40,974 nt of DNA from Sphingobacteriales bacterium (GCA_027484425.1 JAIXSZ010000089.1:1-40974), one strand, 5' to 3'; positions 24,710 to 34,033 are shown, counted from the first letter of the stretch. Program-made: numbers and translations. The notes: generated by a model not told the origin, from the letters alone.

Positions 24710-26965
24710 ATGAAAAGAAAGTCATTATACGTTGCCTTGGCTATGGCAATGATTTCGGGAACGGGGTATGCACAGACTTCGTGTGGAACTGATGAGATTA
24801 ACAAACATTATCAGAAACTGAATCCACAGGCGGCTGAGTTTGAGCGTCAAATGAATGAAAGTATAGCTGCTTTCATAGCATCTAGGAACATGCCTGGAGT
24901 TGCTGCCAGAACAACAGCAACTAGGTCTGACACGGATTATTACGATATTCCGGTGGCAGTACACATTATTCACAATTATGGCAATGAGTTTCTGAAAGAC
25001 AGTAACGTGTATGCTATGATGAGTCATCTGAACAAGTTTTACAACAAGCAGAGTGCACTCACCAACATTATTGAGCCATTCAGGAAGTATATTGGTAATG
25101 CAAAAATCAGGTTTCATTTGGCTACAATAGACCCAAATGGTAATCCTACAAAAGGTATCACTCGTAGATTTTCTTATCTAACTTTTGGAGGTGATGAGCA
25201 GGCCAAAATGGATCAGTGGAATCCGCGTAACTATTTTAATATTTGGTTTGAGAATAAAATTGGAAGGGCTCCAGCGTCAGGTACTATCCTTGCTTATGCT
25301 ACATTTCCATCTACAGGGGAGTCGTTTCCGTTTACTGATGGTGTAATTTCGGGCTATCTTTACGTAAACGATGAAAATACTATTGAACACGAGGCAGGAC
25401 ACTATTTTCAGTTGTACCACCCTTGGAACAGTGGTGCTGACGTAGGTGCTATTTGCGGAGATGACGAGGTAGATGATACTCCACCTACAAAAGGGCACTT
25501 CAGTGTATGTAATTTGTATGACACTACCTGTGTTACAAACTACTTTAAAGTTTACCCTCGTGCTTCAGGAACTGTAGATTCTCTGGTTAATTATCCTGAT
25601 ACTACCAACACACAGAACATCATGGATTATTCTGCGTGTCCACAGAGCATGCTTACTATAGGCCAGGTTTGGCGCATGCGTGGTGCGCTGAACAGTAATA
25701 TCGGAGGTAGAAGCAACTTGTGGGATAGTACCAACTTAGCTTTAACAGGAGCAATGGCACCGTCGCCTGATTTGAAGCCAATTACTGATTGGGCCCCAAA
25801 ACTCACCAATAATGCTGCTTCGGCTGTTACTCGGTTCACTTTCCCAGATGTTCCATTATTCTTTATCAATAGAAGCTGGCAGGACACAATAACTTCTGTT
25901 TCTTGGACATTCTCAAATGGTGCCAATATACCCTCTGTCACTCATACTACGTTCGCTGGTATCAATCAGCCATTTAGCAATAAATTCGCTGAACCAGGCT
26001 GGGTAAATGTAACACTCGCTGCAACTGGAAATAACACAGGTACTACCACTACTTCCTATGACAAGGCATTGTTTGTGGCTGATAATGTAGCTGTAAAGGC
26101 AATTGATGGTTACTATCAGGAATTTAAAGCTGATGGAGACAGAGAGAAATGGCCTTTGTTCAACTACTATAACAATGATTTCAAGTGGCAGTATGCGAAT
26201 GTTGGTTTGCATGACAATGTGTCGTTGATGTATAGGAGTTTTGATAGCCGTGTGGGCGTTGCAGCATTAACAGGAACACCTCAGGGCGATTTTGATGATA
26301 TGTACAGTATACCTTTCGATCTTACTGGATTTGATGGTAAACCATGTAATCTGAACTTCTTCTATTCTGGAGCATCTCGCACAGCATCTTCAGAGCATAT
26401 CAATGACACTCTTTTCATTGATTACTCAATCGATAAAAAGCACGCTTGGACCAATGTTAAAAAGCTAACAAAAGGTGATTTATTGAATAAAGGAGTTTTG
26501 TCTACTGAGTATATGCCAACTTCTCAGTCTGATTGGTCTCCTATGACGATAGCACTTCCTAATGCAGCTCGTACTCCTTACACTGTATTCCGTTTCCGTT
26601 ACAAACCAGGCGTATTTAAAGGTGGTACAGCTGGTACTGGTAACAACTTCTTTATGGACAGAATCAACATTGCACCATGGCCAGCTGAGGTTACAGATGT
26701 AATGATGGGTAGCCAGAACGTAAAAGTTGTACCTAATCCAACAAGTGGTGATGCTTATGTACTGGTTAAAGATGCAAATAATTCTAGCGTTGAGATTGTT
26801 GTATCGGATATCACAGGAAAGGTTGTGTATAAGTCTACAGAACAGGTGAAAGGTGGTGCTTCCCGTATACTGATACCAAGTAGTGTGATAGCTACCAAAG
26901 GTCTGTATATGGTGCAAACAATCACTGGTACTCAAGTTAATACTCAGAAACTGGTGGTTTATTAA
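24710..26965 (+). CDS. Secreted M43 (pappalysin-like) zinc metalloprotease with type IX tail, paralog
   Basis: A 751-aa paralog of the preceding gene. The signal peptide is MKRKSLYVALAMAMISGTGY plus AQ. The zinc site is HEAGHYFQLYH (H227, E228, H231, H237) and the Met-turn is NIMDYSAC. The CGDDEVDDTPPT segment, the PKD-like VSWTFSNGA, the jelly-roll FKWQYANVG and the type IX tail (VVPNPTSGDAYVLV) follow in the same order. Catalytic residues are intact, so it should be active outside the cell. Sequence has drifted well away from the first copy, including around the active site, which suggests different substrates. Its codon use is richer in T-ending codons towards the 3' end. A terminator follows. 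Confidence 0.92.
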   Translation: MKRKSLYVALAMAMISGTGYAQTSCGTDEINKHYQKLNPQAAEFERQMNESIAAFIASRNMPGVAARTTATRSDTDYYDIPVAVHIIHNYGNEFLKDSNVYAMMSHLNKFYNKQSALTNIIEPFRKYIGNAKIRFHLATIDPNGNPTKGITRRFSYLTFGGDEQAKMDQWNPRNYFNIWFENKIGRAPASGTILAYATFPSTGESFPFTDGVISGYLYVNDENTIEHEAGHYFQLYHPWNSGADVGAICGDDEVDDTPPTKGHFSVCNLYDTTCVTNYFKVYPRASGTVDSLVNYPDTTNTQNIMDYSACPQSMLTIGQVWRMRGALNSNIGGRSNLWDSTNLALTGAMAPSPDLKPITDWAPKLTNNAASAVTRFTFPDVPLFFINRSWQDTITSVSWTFSNGANIPSVTHTTFAGINQPFSNKFAEPGWVNVTLAATGNNTGTTTTSYDKALFVADNVAVKAIDGYYQEFKADGDREKWPLFNYYNNDFKWQYANVGLHDNVSLMYRSFDSRVGVAALTGTPQGDFDDMYSIPFDLTGFDGKPCNLNFFYSGASRTASSEHINDTLFIDYSIDKKHAWTNVKKLTKGDLLNKGVLSTEYMPTSQSDWSPMTIALPNAARTPYTVFRFRYKPGVFKGGTAGTGNNFFMDRINIAPWPAEVTDVMMGSQNVKVVPNPTSGDAYVLVKDANNSSVEIVVSDITGKVVYKSTEQVKGGASRILIPSSVIATKGLYMVQTITGTQVNTQKLVVY

Positions 26966-26996
26966 TAGTAGCCATTAGATATTCTAGATTACTCAG

Positions 26997-27029
26997 CAGC
27001 TGCTTACAGAAATGTAGGCAGCTGTTTTG
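26997..27029 (+). terminator. Rho-independent terminator
   Basis: CAGCTGCTTACA at 26997-27008 pairs with TGTAGGCAGCTG at 27013-27024 (one mismatch, GAAA loop), followed by TTTTGTTTTTG. It closes the second protease gene and insulates rlmB. Confidence 0.88.
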
Positions 27030-27113
27030 TTTTTGTATTTAGCAGTAATAGAGTTCGGCCCTAGAGCTGGAATGTTGAGAAGGAATTGTTGAATTTATTG
27101 TAGGTTTACACGT

Positions 27114-27869
27114 ATGAAACCACGTCAATCGTCTTTGCCAATGCTTGCTGGTCGCAAACCAGTGATGGAAGCATTAGAGCAAGGTGTAACCATAGAGAAA
27201 ATATTTTTGTTGAGAACTGCTTCCGGTCCTGAGATTAATGCCATAAAACAAAAAGCGAGAGAGTACAATATTCCCATAAGTCAGGTGCCTGTAGAGAAAC
27301 TCGATTATCTTACAAAGGTGCAACATCAGGGTGTAGTGGCTTGGGGCTCATTACTACAGTATGTGGACTTGCAAGCAGGAATATCGCATGTAGTGGAACA
27401 GGGCCAAACACCACTTTTTTTGTTGCTGGATGGCATCACTGATGTGCGCAATGTAGGTGCAATAGCACGTAGTGCGTTGTGTTGTGGTGCTCAGGCGTTG
27501 ATATTGCCTACATCCCATGCGGCATCACTAACTGAAGAAGCAGTAAAGACATCGGCAGGAGCACTACGCAAAATAATGCTATGTCGTACACCCTCTGTGC
27601 AGCAAGCAATGGATATATTGCGACTGAATGGGATACAGATATTGGGCACACAGATGAGGGGTAGTGTGCCAGTATATGAAAGTGATATGACCCTACCCAC
27701 AGCAGTGGTGATGGGTGCTGAGGATACAGGTATAAGTAAGGATGTACTGAAACGGGCAGATCAATTGATAAGAATACCCATGGCGGCATCGTTTGACTCC
27801 TTAAATGTATCTGTAGCTGCAGGAATGGTGTTGTATGAAGCTCTGCGTCAGCGACTACATGTAAAGTAG
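27114..27869 (+). CDS. rlmB: 23S rRNA (guanosine-2'-O)-methyltransferase RlmB, SpoU/TrmH family
   Basis: A 251-aa SPOUT-class methyltransferase. An N-terminal ribosomal-RNA binding domain (MLAGRKPVMEALEQG ... VQHQGVVAWG) precedes the catalytic domain with the three family motifs: NVGAIARSALCCGAQALI, VVMGAEDTGIS and IPMAASFDSLNVSVAAG. The family uses S-adenosylmethionine to methylate the ribose of a guanosine, G2251 in E. coli 23S rRNA, to aid ribosome function. The assignment to RlmB over other SpoU members rests on the GRKPVMEAL start and the length. It is convergent with the outer-membrane barrel gene, 10 bp away. Confidence 0.92.
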   Translation: MKPRQSSLPMLAGRKPVMEALEQGVTIEKIFLLRTASGPEINAIKQKAREYNIPISQVPVEKLDYLTKVQHQGVVAWGSLLQYVDLQAGISHVVEQGQTPLFLLLDGITDVRNVGAIARSALCCGAQALILPTSHAASLTEEAVKTSAGALRKIMLCRTPSVQQAMDILRLNGIQILGTQMRGSVPVYESDMTLPTAVVMGAEDTGISKDVLKRADQLIRIPMAASFDSLNVSVAAGMVLYEALRQRLHVK

Positions 27870-27879
27870 CAGGTTGTAG

Positions 27880-28533
27880 CTACATGAATAAATACATCAA
27901 ACGGATAGTCCACATATTGTTAAACTGCTGGCTTCGACCAAAGTATTCAGGCGTGTAGTTTCTGATAGAAACGAGAGAATACTGAAACCTAAGATTTAGG
28001 AATAGTCCTTTCCAGCAATGAAGGTTGCCTGATAGCAGCAGATTATAATCGCTTTTTTTGAAAGGGTAATCATTCAGGTTGACGTTTTGGCGGGGGGTAG
28101 TTTCAATAAATTCTTTTGCAGTGCCTAGTCGGGAATAGGAGAATCCACCACCGAAATGGCTTTTGCGTTTATCGAAATAGTTGAGCATTATTGGAACTTC
28201 GGCATAATTTAGGGTAATGCCATAATTGGTAATAAATAAGCCTGGAATGGGTGTGTAGGGGTCTTTAGATTTTGCACCTTTTTGGGTGTAGAGTACTTCC
28301 ATGCTCAAAGCTAAGTGTTCATCTAGTTTGGTGTAAACAATGCCCCCCAAATTGAAGCCTACTTTGTGATAGCCAGCAAAGTTATCACCGTCTACTTGGG
28401 AAAAATTAGTGCCAGTAATTAGTCCGCCGTAGAATGTTTTTTCGTCTTCTAAATAATAGTTTTGAGCAAGGGTATTGTGGGAGTAGCACAATACAAGTAC
28501 GAAAAGGAAAAATAAGGCAAAATTTTGTCTCAT
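27880..28533 (-). CDS. PorT-like outer-membrane beta-barrel protein
   Basis: A 217-aa protein starting at ATG 28533, which opens a clear signal peptide (MRQNFALFFLFVLVLCYSHN, cleaved after TLAQ). A longer frame to 28608 would place 25 hydrophilic residues before it and is rejected. The mature part alternates short hydrophobic strands and polar turns: TFYGGLITGTNFSQVDGDNFAGYHKVGFNLGG type start, EVLYTQKGAKS, then a final WTIRLMYLFM strand with an aromatic-rich C-terminus, as in PorT/OmpW-like barrels. Function is unknown. It is a tandem paralog of the gene just upstream. Confidence 0.85.
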   Translation of the reverse strand: MRQNFALFFLFVLVLCYSHNTLAQNYYLEDEKTFYGGLITGTNFSQVDGDNFAGYHKVGFNLGGIVYTKLDEHLALSMEVLYTQKGAKSKDPYTPIPGLFITNYGITLNYAEVPIMLNYFDKRKSHFGGGFSYSRLGTAKEFIETTPRQNVNLNDYPFKKSDYNLLLSGNLHCWKGLFLNLRFQYSLVSIRNYTPEYFGRSQQFNNMWTIRLMYLFM

Positions 28534-28559
28534 GAAGTGCAGTATTGTAGAACTGTTTT

Positions 28560-28567
28560 CAAATATA
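28560..28567 (-). promoter_or_regulatory. -7 element of first barrel gene
   Basis: Minus-strand TATATTTG, a TAnnTTTG match, 26 bp upstream of ATG 28533 and just beyond the end of the upstream paralog. The same box with the same flanks (TCAAATATACAC on the plus strand) precedes the other barrel gene. Confidence 0.6.
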
Positions 28568-28574
28568 CACTTGT

Positions 28575-29264
28575 TTAGATAAATAGATACATCAGTCTTA
28601 CTGTCCATAGGTTGTTAAATTGTTTTTGGGCTCTGGACAAGCTGGGCGGAGATGAAGTGCGGGCGGGTGTAAGCGCGTATTGGAAACGGATGTTGAAAAA
28701 TAGCCCTTTCCAAACATGCATTTGAGCACATGCTACTATGTCATAGCTGTCTGACTTAAAAGGATATTTTGTGAAGTCTAGGTTGATTTGGGGTAGGGTA
28801 GACATAGTCTCGGTGCTACTAATAAGTCTGGAGTAAGACATACCTAAACCGAAATGACTTTTGCGTTTGTCGAAGTAGTTTATCATTACTGGAATCTCGA
28901 CATAATTGAGGTTAATACGATATTTTGTAATAAGGGTAGTGCTATCGAGAGGGGAGTAACGGACATTATTGCTCTTGGCGCCTTTTTGACTGTACAGCAT
29001 TTCTAGGCTAATAGCAGTGTGCCTATAAATTTGGATGTAACCAATACCACCTGCATTGAGACCAACTTTGTGATATCCTGCATAACTATCGCCATCTATC
29101 TGACAGAAATTGGCACCGGCTACCAAACCTACAGTGATTGTTTTGGGCTTTTCTATATAAAGACCAGCGGGTTCATCGCTAATTTGAGCGGATGCAATAA
29201 TGGGAAAACACAGGGACATAATATTGATAACAATAAGTGCCGTGAATTTTCTACTTTTATTCAT
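28575..29264 (-). CDS. PorT-like outer-membrane beta-barrel protein, tandem paralog
   Basis: A 229-aa protein from ATG 29264 with the signal peptide MNKSRKFTALIVINIMSLCF ending ASAQ; the longer in-frame start at 29306 is rejected. It shares the blocks CQIDGDSYAGYHKVGLNAGG, MLYSQKGAKS, YVEIPVMINYFDKRKSHFG and NLWTVRLMYLF with its downstream neighbour, so the two arose by tandem duplication and have kept the same length and spacing. Function is unknown beyond outer-membrane location. Its promoter box lies inside the first codons of the divergent gene at 29281. Confidence 0.85.
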   Translation of the reverse strand: MNKSRKFTALIVINIMSLCFPIIASAQISDEPAGLYIEKPKTITVGLVAGANFCQIDGDSYAGYHKVGLNAGGIGYIQIYRHTAISLEMLYSQKGAKSNNVRYSPLDSTTLITKYRINLNYVEIPVMINYFDKRKSHFGLGMSYSRLISSTETMSTLPQINLDFTKYPFKSDSYDIVACAQMHVWKGLFFNIRFQYALTPARTSSPPSLSRAQKQFNNLWTVRLMYLFI

Positions 29265-29280
29265 TGAAACCGCTGTGCTA

Positions 29281-29589
29281 ATGAGCTTCAAATATACACC
29301 AAACACGCTAAAAAAACTGGAAGAGCTATTCGAGGAGGCCCGATATATTATACGATATGAAAAGGGACACTTTAACAGCGGCTACTGCATACTGGAAGAA
29401 AGGAGAGTGGTGGTAATCAATAAGTTCTTTAATGTGGAAGGGCGCATAAATGCACTGGTAGAGATATTACAAAACATCAATGTAGTTGAAGAAGAGTTGA
29501 GTAGCGAAATGTTGAAATGGTACAAGCAACTAAAATCGGACCCTGATTTTGGCGTTAAACAATCTGTACAGACTAAAATGGATATGTAA
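29281..29589 (+). CDS. Small conserved Bacteroidota protein upstream of MBL-fold hydrolase
   Basis: A 102-aa acidic, mostly helical protein from ATG 29281; an upstream extension to 29200 would overlap the divergent barrel gene and is not used. The core reads LKKLEELFEEARYIIRYEKG then FNSGYCILEERRVVVINKFF and INALVEILQNI. I recognise it as a conserved hypothetical of this phylum with no assigned role. Its TAA is 2 bp from the GTG start of the metallo-beta-lactamase-fold gene, so the pair is co-transcribed and probably works together. Only 16 bp separate its start from that of the divergent barrel gene. Confidence 0.8.
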   Translation: MSFKYTPNTLKKLEELFEEARYIIRYEKGHFNSGYCILEERRVVVINKFFNVEGRINALVEILQNINVVEEELSSEMLKWYKQLKSDPDFGVKQSVQTKMDM

Positions 29590-29591
29590 TT

Positions 29592-30356
29592 GTGAAAGTA
29601 ACTTTTCTAGGTACAGGTACCTCTCAGGGTGTTCCTTTTATAGGATGCGATTGCGAAGTTTGCACGTCCGCTAATCATAAAGATAGGCGACTTCGTTGCG
29701 CTGTGTGGATACAGACAGAAGACGTAAGTATAGTTATAGACAGTGGTCCAGACTTTAGGTATCAGATGTTGCGGGCAGATGTACGAAAACTAGATGCGAT
29801 CATTTATACTCACGGACACAAAGACCACGTAGCAGGACTAGATGACATTAGGCCTTACAATTTTTTTGAGAAGAAGCCAGTAGCGATATACGCAACCCAA
29901 GAAACGCAAGAAACACTAAAAAGGGAGTTTAGCTACATATTTAGTGATATTTCCTATCCGGGCATACCACAGATTTCAATGCACACAATAAACGGCGATG
30001 AGCCATTTAGAATTAATGGCATAGAAATCATACCGATAAAGGTATTGCATTACAAGCTGGAAGTACTTGGGTTTAGGATAGGTGATTTTACTTATGTTAC
30101 AGACGCAAATTATATAGCTATTGATCAACTGGCAAAGGTGGTAGGTAGCAAAGCATTTGTACTAAATGCGCTAAGGAATGAACCACACATATCGCACTAT
30201 ACACTGCAAGAAGCAATATCGGTAGGTAGGGATACAGGTGTGCCAGATGTTTATTTTACCCATATTAGTCATCAACTTGGGCTACATGACACTGTTACGA
30301 AAGCACTACCTGAAGGGATGCACTTGGCGTATGATGGGCTAGAGTTATATTTTTGA
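29592..30356 (+). CDS. Metallo-beta-lactamase fold hydrolase, PhnP-like
   Basis: A 254-aa protein starting at GTG (29592), which follows the previous stop by 2 bp. The opening VTFLGTGTSQGVPFIGCDC-E-V-C places two cysteines of a structural zinc site, as in PhnP-type phosphodiesterases. The catalytic metal motif is THGHKDHVAGLDD: H74, H76, D78 and H79. A later FTYVTDANYIA and HISHQLGLHD give the remaining ligands. The family cleaves cyclic or linear phosphodiesters, but the substrate here is unknown. The GTG start and tight spacing suggest translational coupling with the small gene before it. Confidence 0.9.
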   Translation: MKVTFLGTGTSQGVPFIGCDCEVCTSANHKDRRLRCAVWIQTEDVSIVIDSGPDFRYQMLRADVRKLDAIIYTHGHKDHVAGLDDIRPYNFFEKKPVAIYATQETQETLKREFSYIFSDISYPGIPQISMHTINGDEPFRINGIEIIPIKVLHYKLEVLGFRIGDFTYVTDANYIAIDQLAKVVGSKAFVLNALRNEPHISHYTLQEAISVGRDTGVPDVYFTHISHQLGLHDTVTKALPEGMHLAYDGLELYF

Positions 30357-30445
30357 TAACCATTGTGAGTTTGTTTCTTAAGTTTGGAATTGAGATTTTT
30401 GCAAAACAACGATCTTAATTTAACAGATTTATTTTCAAGCCTATC

Positions 30446-31867
30446 ATGAATACAGACCATAAGCCCCTTTCATCCCCCAAAGGATATTTCGCCATTATCA
30501 AGTCTGCAATAAAGGGCGAAGAGTATGATTTTACTTCTATAGACTTAAGGAAAGCGGTTGTGTTGTTAGCCATACCCATGATGCTGGAGTTGGCACTAGA
30601 GTCTGTATTTGCAGTTGTAGATATCTACTTTGTCAATAAGCTAGGTGTTCATGCGGCATCAGTGGTGGGGCTAACAGAGTCGGTAATTACTTTGGTATAC
30701 TCTGTAGGTATAGGATTGAGCGCCGCTGCAACAGCGATGGTGGCTCGAAGAGTAGGTGAGAAGAATGCTGAAGGGGCTTCTCATGCGGCCGCTCAAGCAA
30801 TTTTATTGGCATTATTTGTCTCGGCTATACTAGCAGTGCCAGGTTTGTTTTTTGCATCGGACATACTGGGATGGATGGGGGCGGAACCTGAGGCAATAGA
30901 AGAAGGTCTAACCTATGCCCGTATACTAATAGGGGGTAATGTAGTTATTATCTTGTTGTTTCTGATAAATGGTATTTTCAGGGGTGCAGGTAATGCTGCT
31001 ATAGCAATGAAGAGCCTATGGATTGGGAATGCCTTTAATATTATTCTTGACCCTATTCTTATTTTCGGGCTTATGCACATACCTGGATTGGGTGTAACCG
31101 GTGCCGCAGTGGCTACTACCACTGGACGAACAATAGGTGTACTTTATCAGCTGTATCACCTGAAAAAGGCCACTGGTGTGTTGCAACTACGCAAGTCGCA
31201 TTTTGTACCAGATTGGGGTATCCTTAAAGGTTTGTTGACTATTGCTTCGCCTGCAACCTTGCAGTTTATTATCGCATCGGCTAGCTGGATATTTCTGGCA
31301 TCGATTGTTGCGAAATATGGCAGTGCTGCATCAGCAGGCTATCAAACCGCAATTAGGCTGGTGGTGTTTTTTATTTTGCCAGCATGGGGTATGAGCAATG
31401 CAGTAAGTACGCTAGTAGGTCAGAATTTGGGTGCGAAATTGCCTGAAAGAGCTGAGAAAAGTGTATGGATAACAGTGAAGTATAATGTGGTGTTTATGTC
31501 ATTAGTGACGATTATACTGTTTTTCTTTGCCCATGACTTGGCTGGATTTTTTATCCCAGCTAGAGAAACAGAACAATTGAGGTATGCGGCGCTTGCATTG
31601 CAAATTATTAGTTCAGGTTATGTGTTTTATGGTATAGGAATGGTACTAACACAGGCATTCAATGGAGCGGGCGATACGACTACTCCTACTTTTATTTACT
31701 TAGTGGGATTTTGGATATTTCAGATTCCATTTGCTTTTATTATGTACTATTATTATAACGCTGGTATAACAAGTACTTTTTGGGCAGTACCGTTGGCTGA
31801 AACATTAATTTCGATAGCGGTTTACATCATGTTTAAACGAGGAAAATGGAAGACAGTAAAAGTGTAA
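30446..31867 (+). CDS. MATE family efflux transporter
   Basis: A 473-aa membrane protein with twelve predicted helices, arranged as two related halves. Helix one begins AVVLLAIPMMLELALESVFAVVD, the common MATE start, and the loop VGLTESVITLVYS and the repeat-half motif GMVLTQAFNGAGDTTTPT are typical. A ~40-residue soluble N-terminal extension precedes it. MATE proteins export cationic or aromatic compounds using sodium or proton gradients; the coupling ion cannot be decided here. It stands alone, 89 bp after the MBL-fold gene. Confidence 0.93.
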   Translation: MNTDHKPLSSPKGYFAIIKSAIKGEEYDFTSIDLRKAVVLLAIPMMLELALESVFAVVDIYFVNKLGVHAASVVGLTESVITLVYSVGIGLSAAATAMVARRVGEKNAEGASHAAAQAILLALFVSAILAVPGLFFASDILGWMGAEPEAIEEGLTYARILIGGNVVIILLFLINGIFRGAGNAAIAMKSLWIGNAFNIILDPILIFGLMHIPGLGVTGAAVATTTGRTIGVLYQLYHLKKATGVLQLRKSHFVPDWGILKGLLTIASPATLQFIIASASWIFLASIVAKYGSAASAGYQTAIRLVVFFILPAWGMSNAVSTLVGQNLGAKLPERAEKSVWITVKYNVVFMSLVTIILFFFAHDLAGFFIPARETEQLRYAALALQIISSGYVFYGIGMVLTQAFNGAGDTTTPTFIYLVGFWIFQIPFAFIMYYYYNAGITSTFWAVPLAETLISIAVYIMFKRGKWKTVKV

Positions 31868-32012
31868 ATACGTATTTTGGTGAAGTGTAGTTTTTTTTAA
31901 CTCCTTTATAGTTTTTTATCATTTTAAATTGTTTTGTGTTTTATTATGAGTTAGTTTTACTGAAGGAATTTGTTGAATTTTAACAGTCTAAAACGTCGAA
32001 ATATTTAAACAA

Positions 32013-33998
32013 ATGAAACGTTTCTATTTTTCTTTTTTGATAGCATTGATTGGTTCGTCGATTGCGGCTGAGGCACAACAATCTAAAGATTATGCCATAC
32101 AAATTACTGCTATAACACAAACAACGCCTCCCTCGATAACACTAAAATGGCGAAAAGTTTTTTCCGACTCAGCTCGTTTTACTGTATACAAGAAGAAGAA
32201 GTCAGATACTTATTTTCCGTCTACACCATTAGCGTCTATTAGTGCAGGTGATACTACATTTACAGACAATGCTGTAATAGTGGACTCGATGTATGAATAC
32301 CAGATAAAAACGACTGGTGTGTCATACAGTCCACCACCTACTGGCTATATCTTGGCTGGGATAAAAGCACCCGCTATTCATAACAGAGGTGGTATAATAT
32401 TGCTAGTGGACAATACATTTTCTACAAGTTGTGCGGCCGAAATCGCAACTTATATGCAAGATCTGAGAGGTGACGGATGGCAAGTTATTCGTCATGATAT
32501 GTCTCGGTCATTGCCAGATACTGTAGTGAAACAAACAATAAATGCCGATTATTTTGGGATACCTAATGTAAAAGCTGTGATGATATTAGGGCATTTAGCA
32601 GTGCCTTACAGCGGGCAAATAGCTCCTGACGGTCATACTGATCACCGCGGTGCATGGCCTTGTGATGCATATTATGGCACTATTAACACAATTTGGACAG
32701 ATAGTATCATAGTAGACACTTCGGCAGCATATGCTTTAAATCATAACAGAAAATTTGACGGTAAATGGGATCAAACAATTATTGGGTCATTGATGAAATT
32801 GCAGGTAGGAAGAGTAGATTTCTTTAACATGCCAGCATTCTCAGCTACTGAAGACCAAATGATGCGCAACTACCTTCGTAAAGCGCATATTTACAAGATG
32901 GACTCATTGAATATGACTAAGCGTGCATTGATCAATGATAATTTTGGTGCTATGGCAGGTGAAGCATTTGCAGCTAATGGCTGGCGTAATTTTTCGCCAT
33001 TGGTAGGTACAGATAGTGTTTCTGCAAAACCTTTTATCAGCACATTGGCTACTTCATCGTATCAGTGGGCATATGGTTGTGGTGGAGGCTCTTTTACTAG
33101 TGCTTCTGGCGTGGGCACTACTGCCGATTTTGTTGCTAATCCAGTGAATGGGATTTTTACTATTATGTTTGGAAGTTACTTTGGTGATTGGAATACACAG
33201 AACAATTTTCTTAGAGCACCATTGTGTGCTGATACACCATCATTAATGAGTTGTTGGGCTGGAAGGCCTAATTGGTTTTTTCATCACATGGCGTTAGGTG
33301 AACATCTTGGATATTCATCAATACTATCTCAAAATAATGATGCCGCCTATACACCAACCAATTTTGGCGCCAGGTGGGTGCATGTGGCATTAATGGGCGA
33401 TTTGTCATTAAGAACTGATTATGTTAAAAAGGCTTCGAATCTTAATGTGACTGCAGTTGATTCCAACGGCGCTAATGTTACGTGGACAGCATCGCCAGAC
33501 GCATCAGTAATTGGGTATTATGTATATCGGGCCGACAGTGTGTGGGGGCATTATAGTAGGATATCTCAAATGGTTACAGGTACATCATTCATGGATACAG
33601 TAGGTGTAAGCGGTGAAAAATACTATATGGTAAGGCCAGTAAAACTTCAAAGCACACCATCAGGGGCTTATTACAATTTGGGGGTTGGTATAGTAGACTC
33701 GGCAATTGTAAATTATCCTGCATCTATTCAATCTATTTCTTTATTGGTGTCTGAGTTGACAATTTACCCTAATCCAACAACTGATCGATTGACAATAGAT
33801 GTAGAATCGTTTACCTCTGGTGTTGGGTATATGTATATTGTGAATAGTGCTGGTCAGCAAATGTATCCGGTTTCTAAAGAGCTTAATAAGGGAGTTAATA
33901 AGTTTCAGCTAGATGTAAGTTCTTTGCCTGCTGGATCTTATACAATATGTGTTAGGAATGAAGCAGGAATAGCTTTTAAAAAGTTTGTGAAGTTATAA
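32013..33998 (+). CDS. Secreted protein of unknown function with FN3-like domains and type IX tail
   Basis: A 661-aa protein with a signal peptide (FYFSFLIALIGSSIAAEAQ). Residues ~25-115 look like a fibronectin type III domain. The central ~120-470 region has an alpha/beta pattern: GGIILLVDNTF, AVMILGHLAVPYSG, PDGHTDHRGAWPCDAYYG, YGCGGGSF with C356, and IMFGSYFGDW. A second FN3-like domain (~480-560, VTAVDSNGANVTWTASPD) and a type IX tail (IYPNPTTDRLTIDV) finish it. The centre recalls gingipain/C25 or caspase-like peptidases, with H194 or the DGHTDH histidines and C356 as possible catalytic residues, but the spacing differs from gingipains. Activity is unproven. It is probably surface exposed or released. 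Confidence 0.82.
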   Translation: MKRFYFSFLIALIGSSIAAEAQQSKDYAIQITAITQTTPPSITLKWRKVFSDSARFTVYKKKKSDTYFPSTPLASISAGDTTFTDNAVIVDSMYEYQIKTTGVSYSPPPTGYILAGIKAPAIHNRGGIILLVDNTFSTSCAAEIATYMQDLRGDGWQVIRHDMSRSLPDTVVKQTINADYFGIPNVKAVMILGHLAVPYSGQIAPDGHTDHRGAWPCDAYYGTINTIWTDSIIVDTSAAYALNHNRKFDGKWDQTIIGSLMKLQVGRVDFFNMPAFSATEDQMMRNYLRKAHIYKMDSLNMTKRALINDNFGAMAGEAFAANGWRNFSPLVGTDSVSAKPFISTLATSSYQWAYGCGGGSFTSASGVGTTADFVANPVNGIFTIMFGSYFGDWNTQNNFLRAPLCADTPSLMSCWAGRPNWFFHHMALGEHLGYSSILSQNNDAAYTPTNFGARWVHVALMGDLSLRTDYVKKASNLNVTAVDSNGANVTWTASPDASVIGYYVYRADSVWGHYSRISQMVTGTSFMDTVGVSGEKYYMVRPVKLQSTPSGAYYNLGVGIVDSAIVNYPASIQSISLLVSELTIYPNPTTDRLTIDVESFTSGVGYMYIVNSAGQQMYPVSKELNKGVNKFQLDVSSLPAGSYTICVRNEAGIAFKKFVKL

Positions 33999-34033
33999 GC
34001 GTTGATAAGGTCATGTGCAATTAACTTCGAAAA

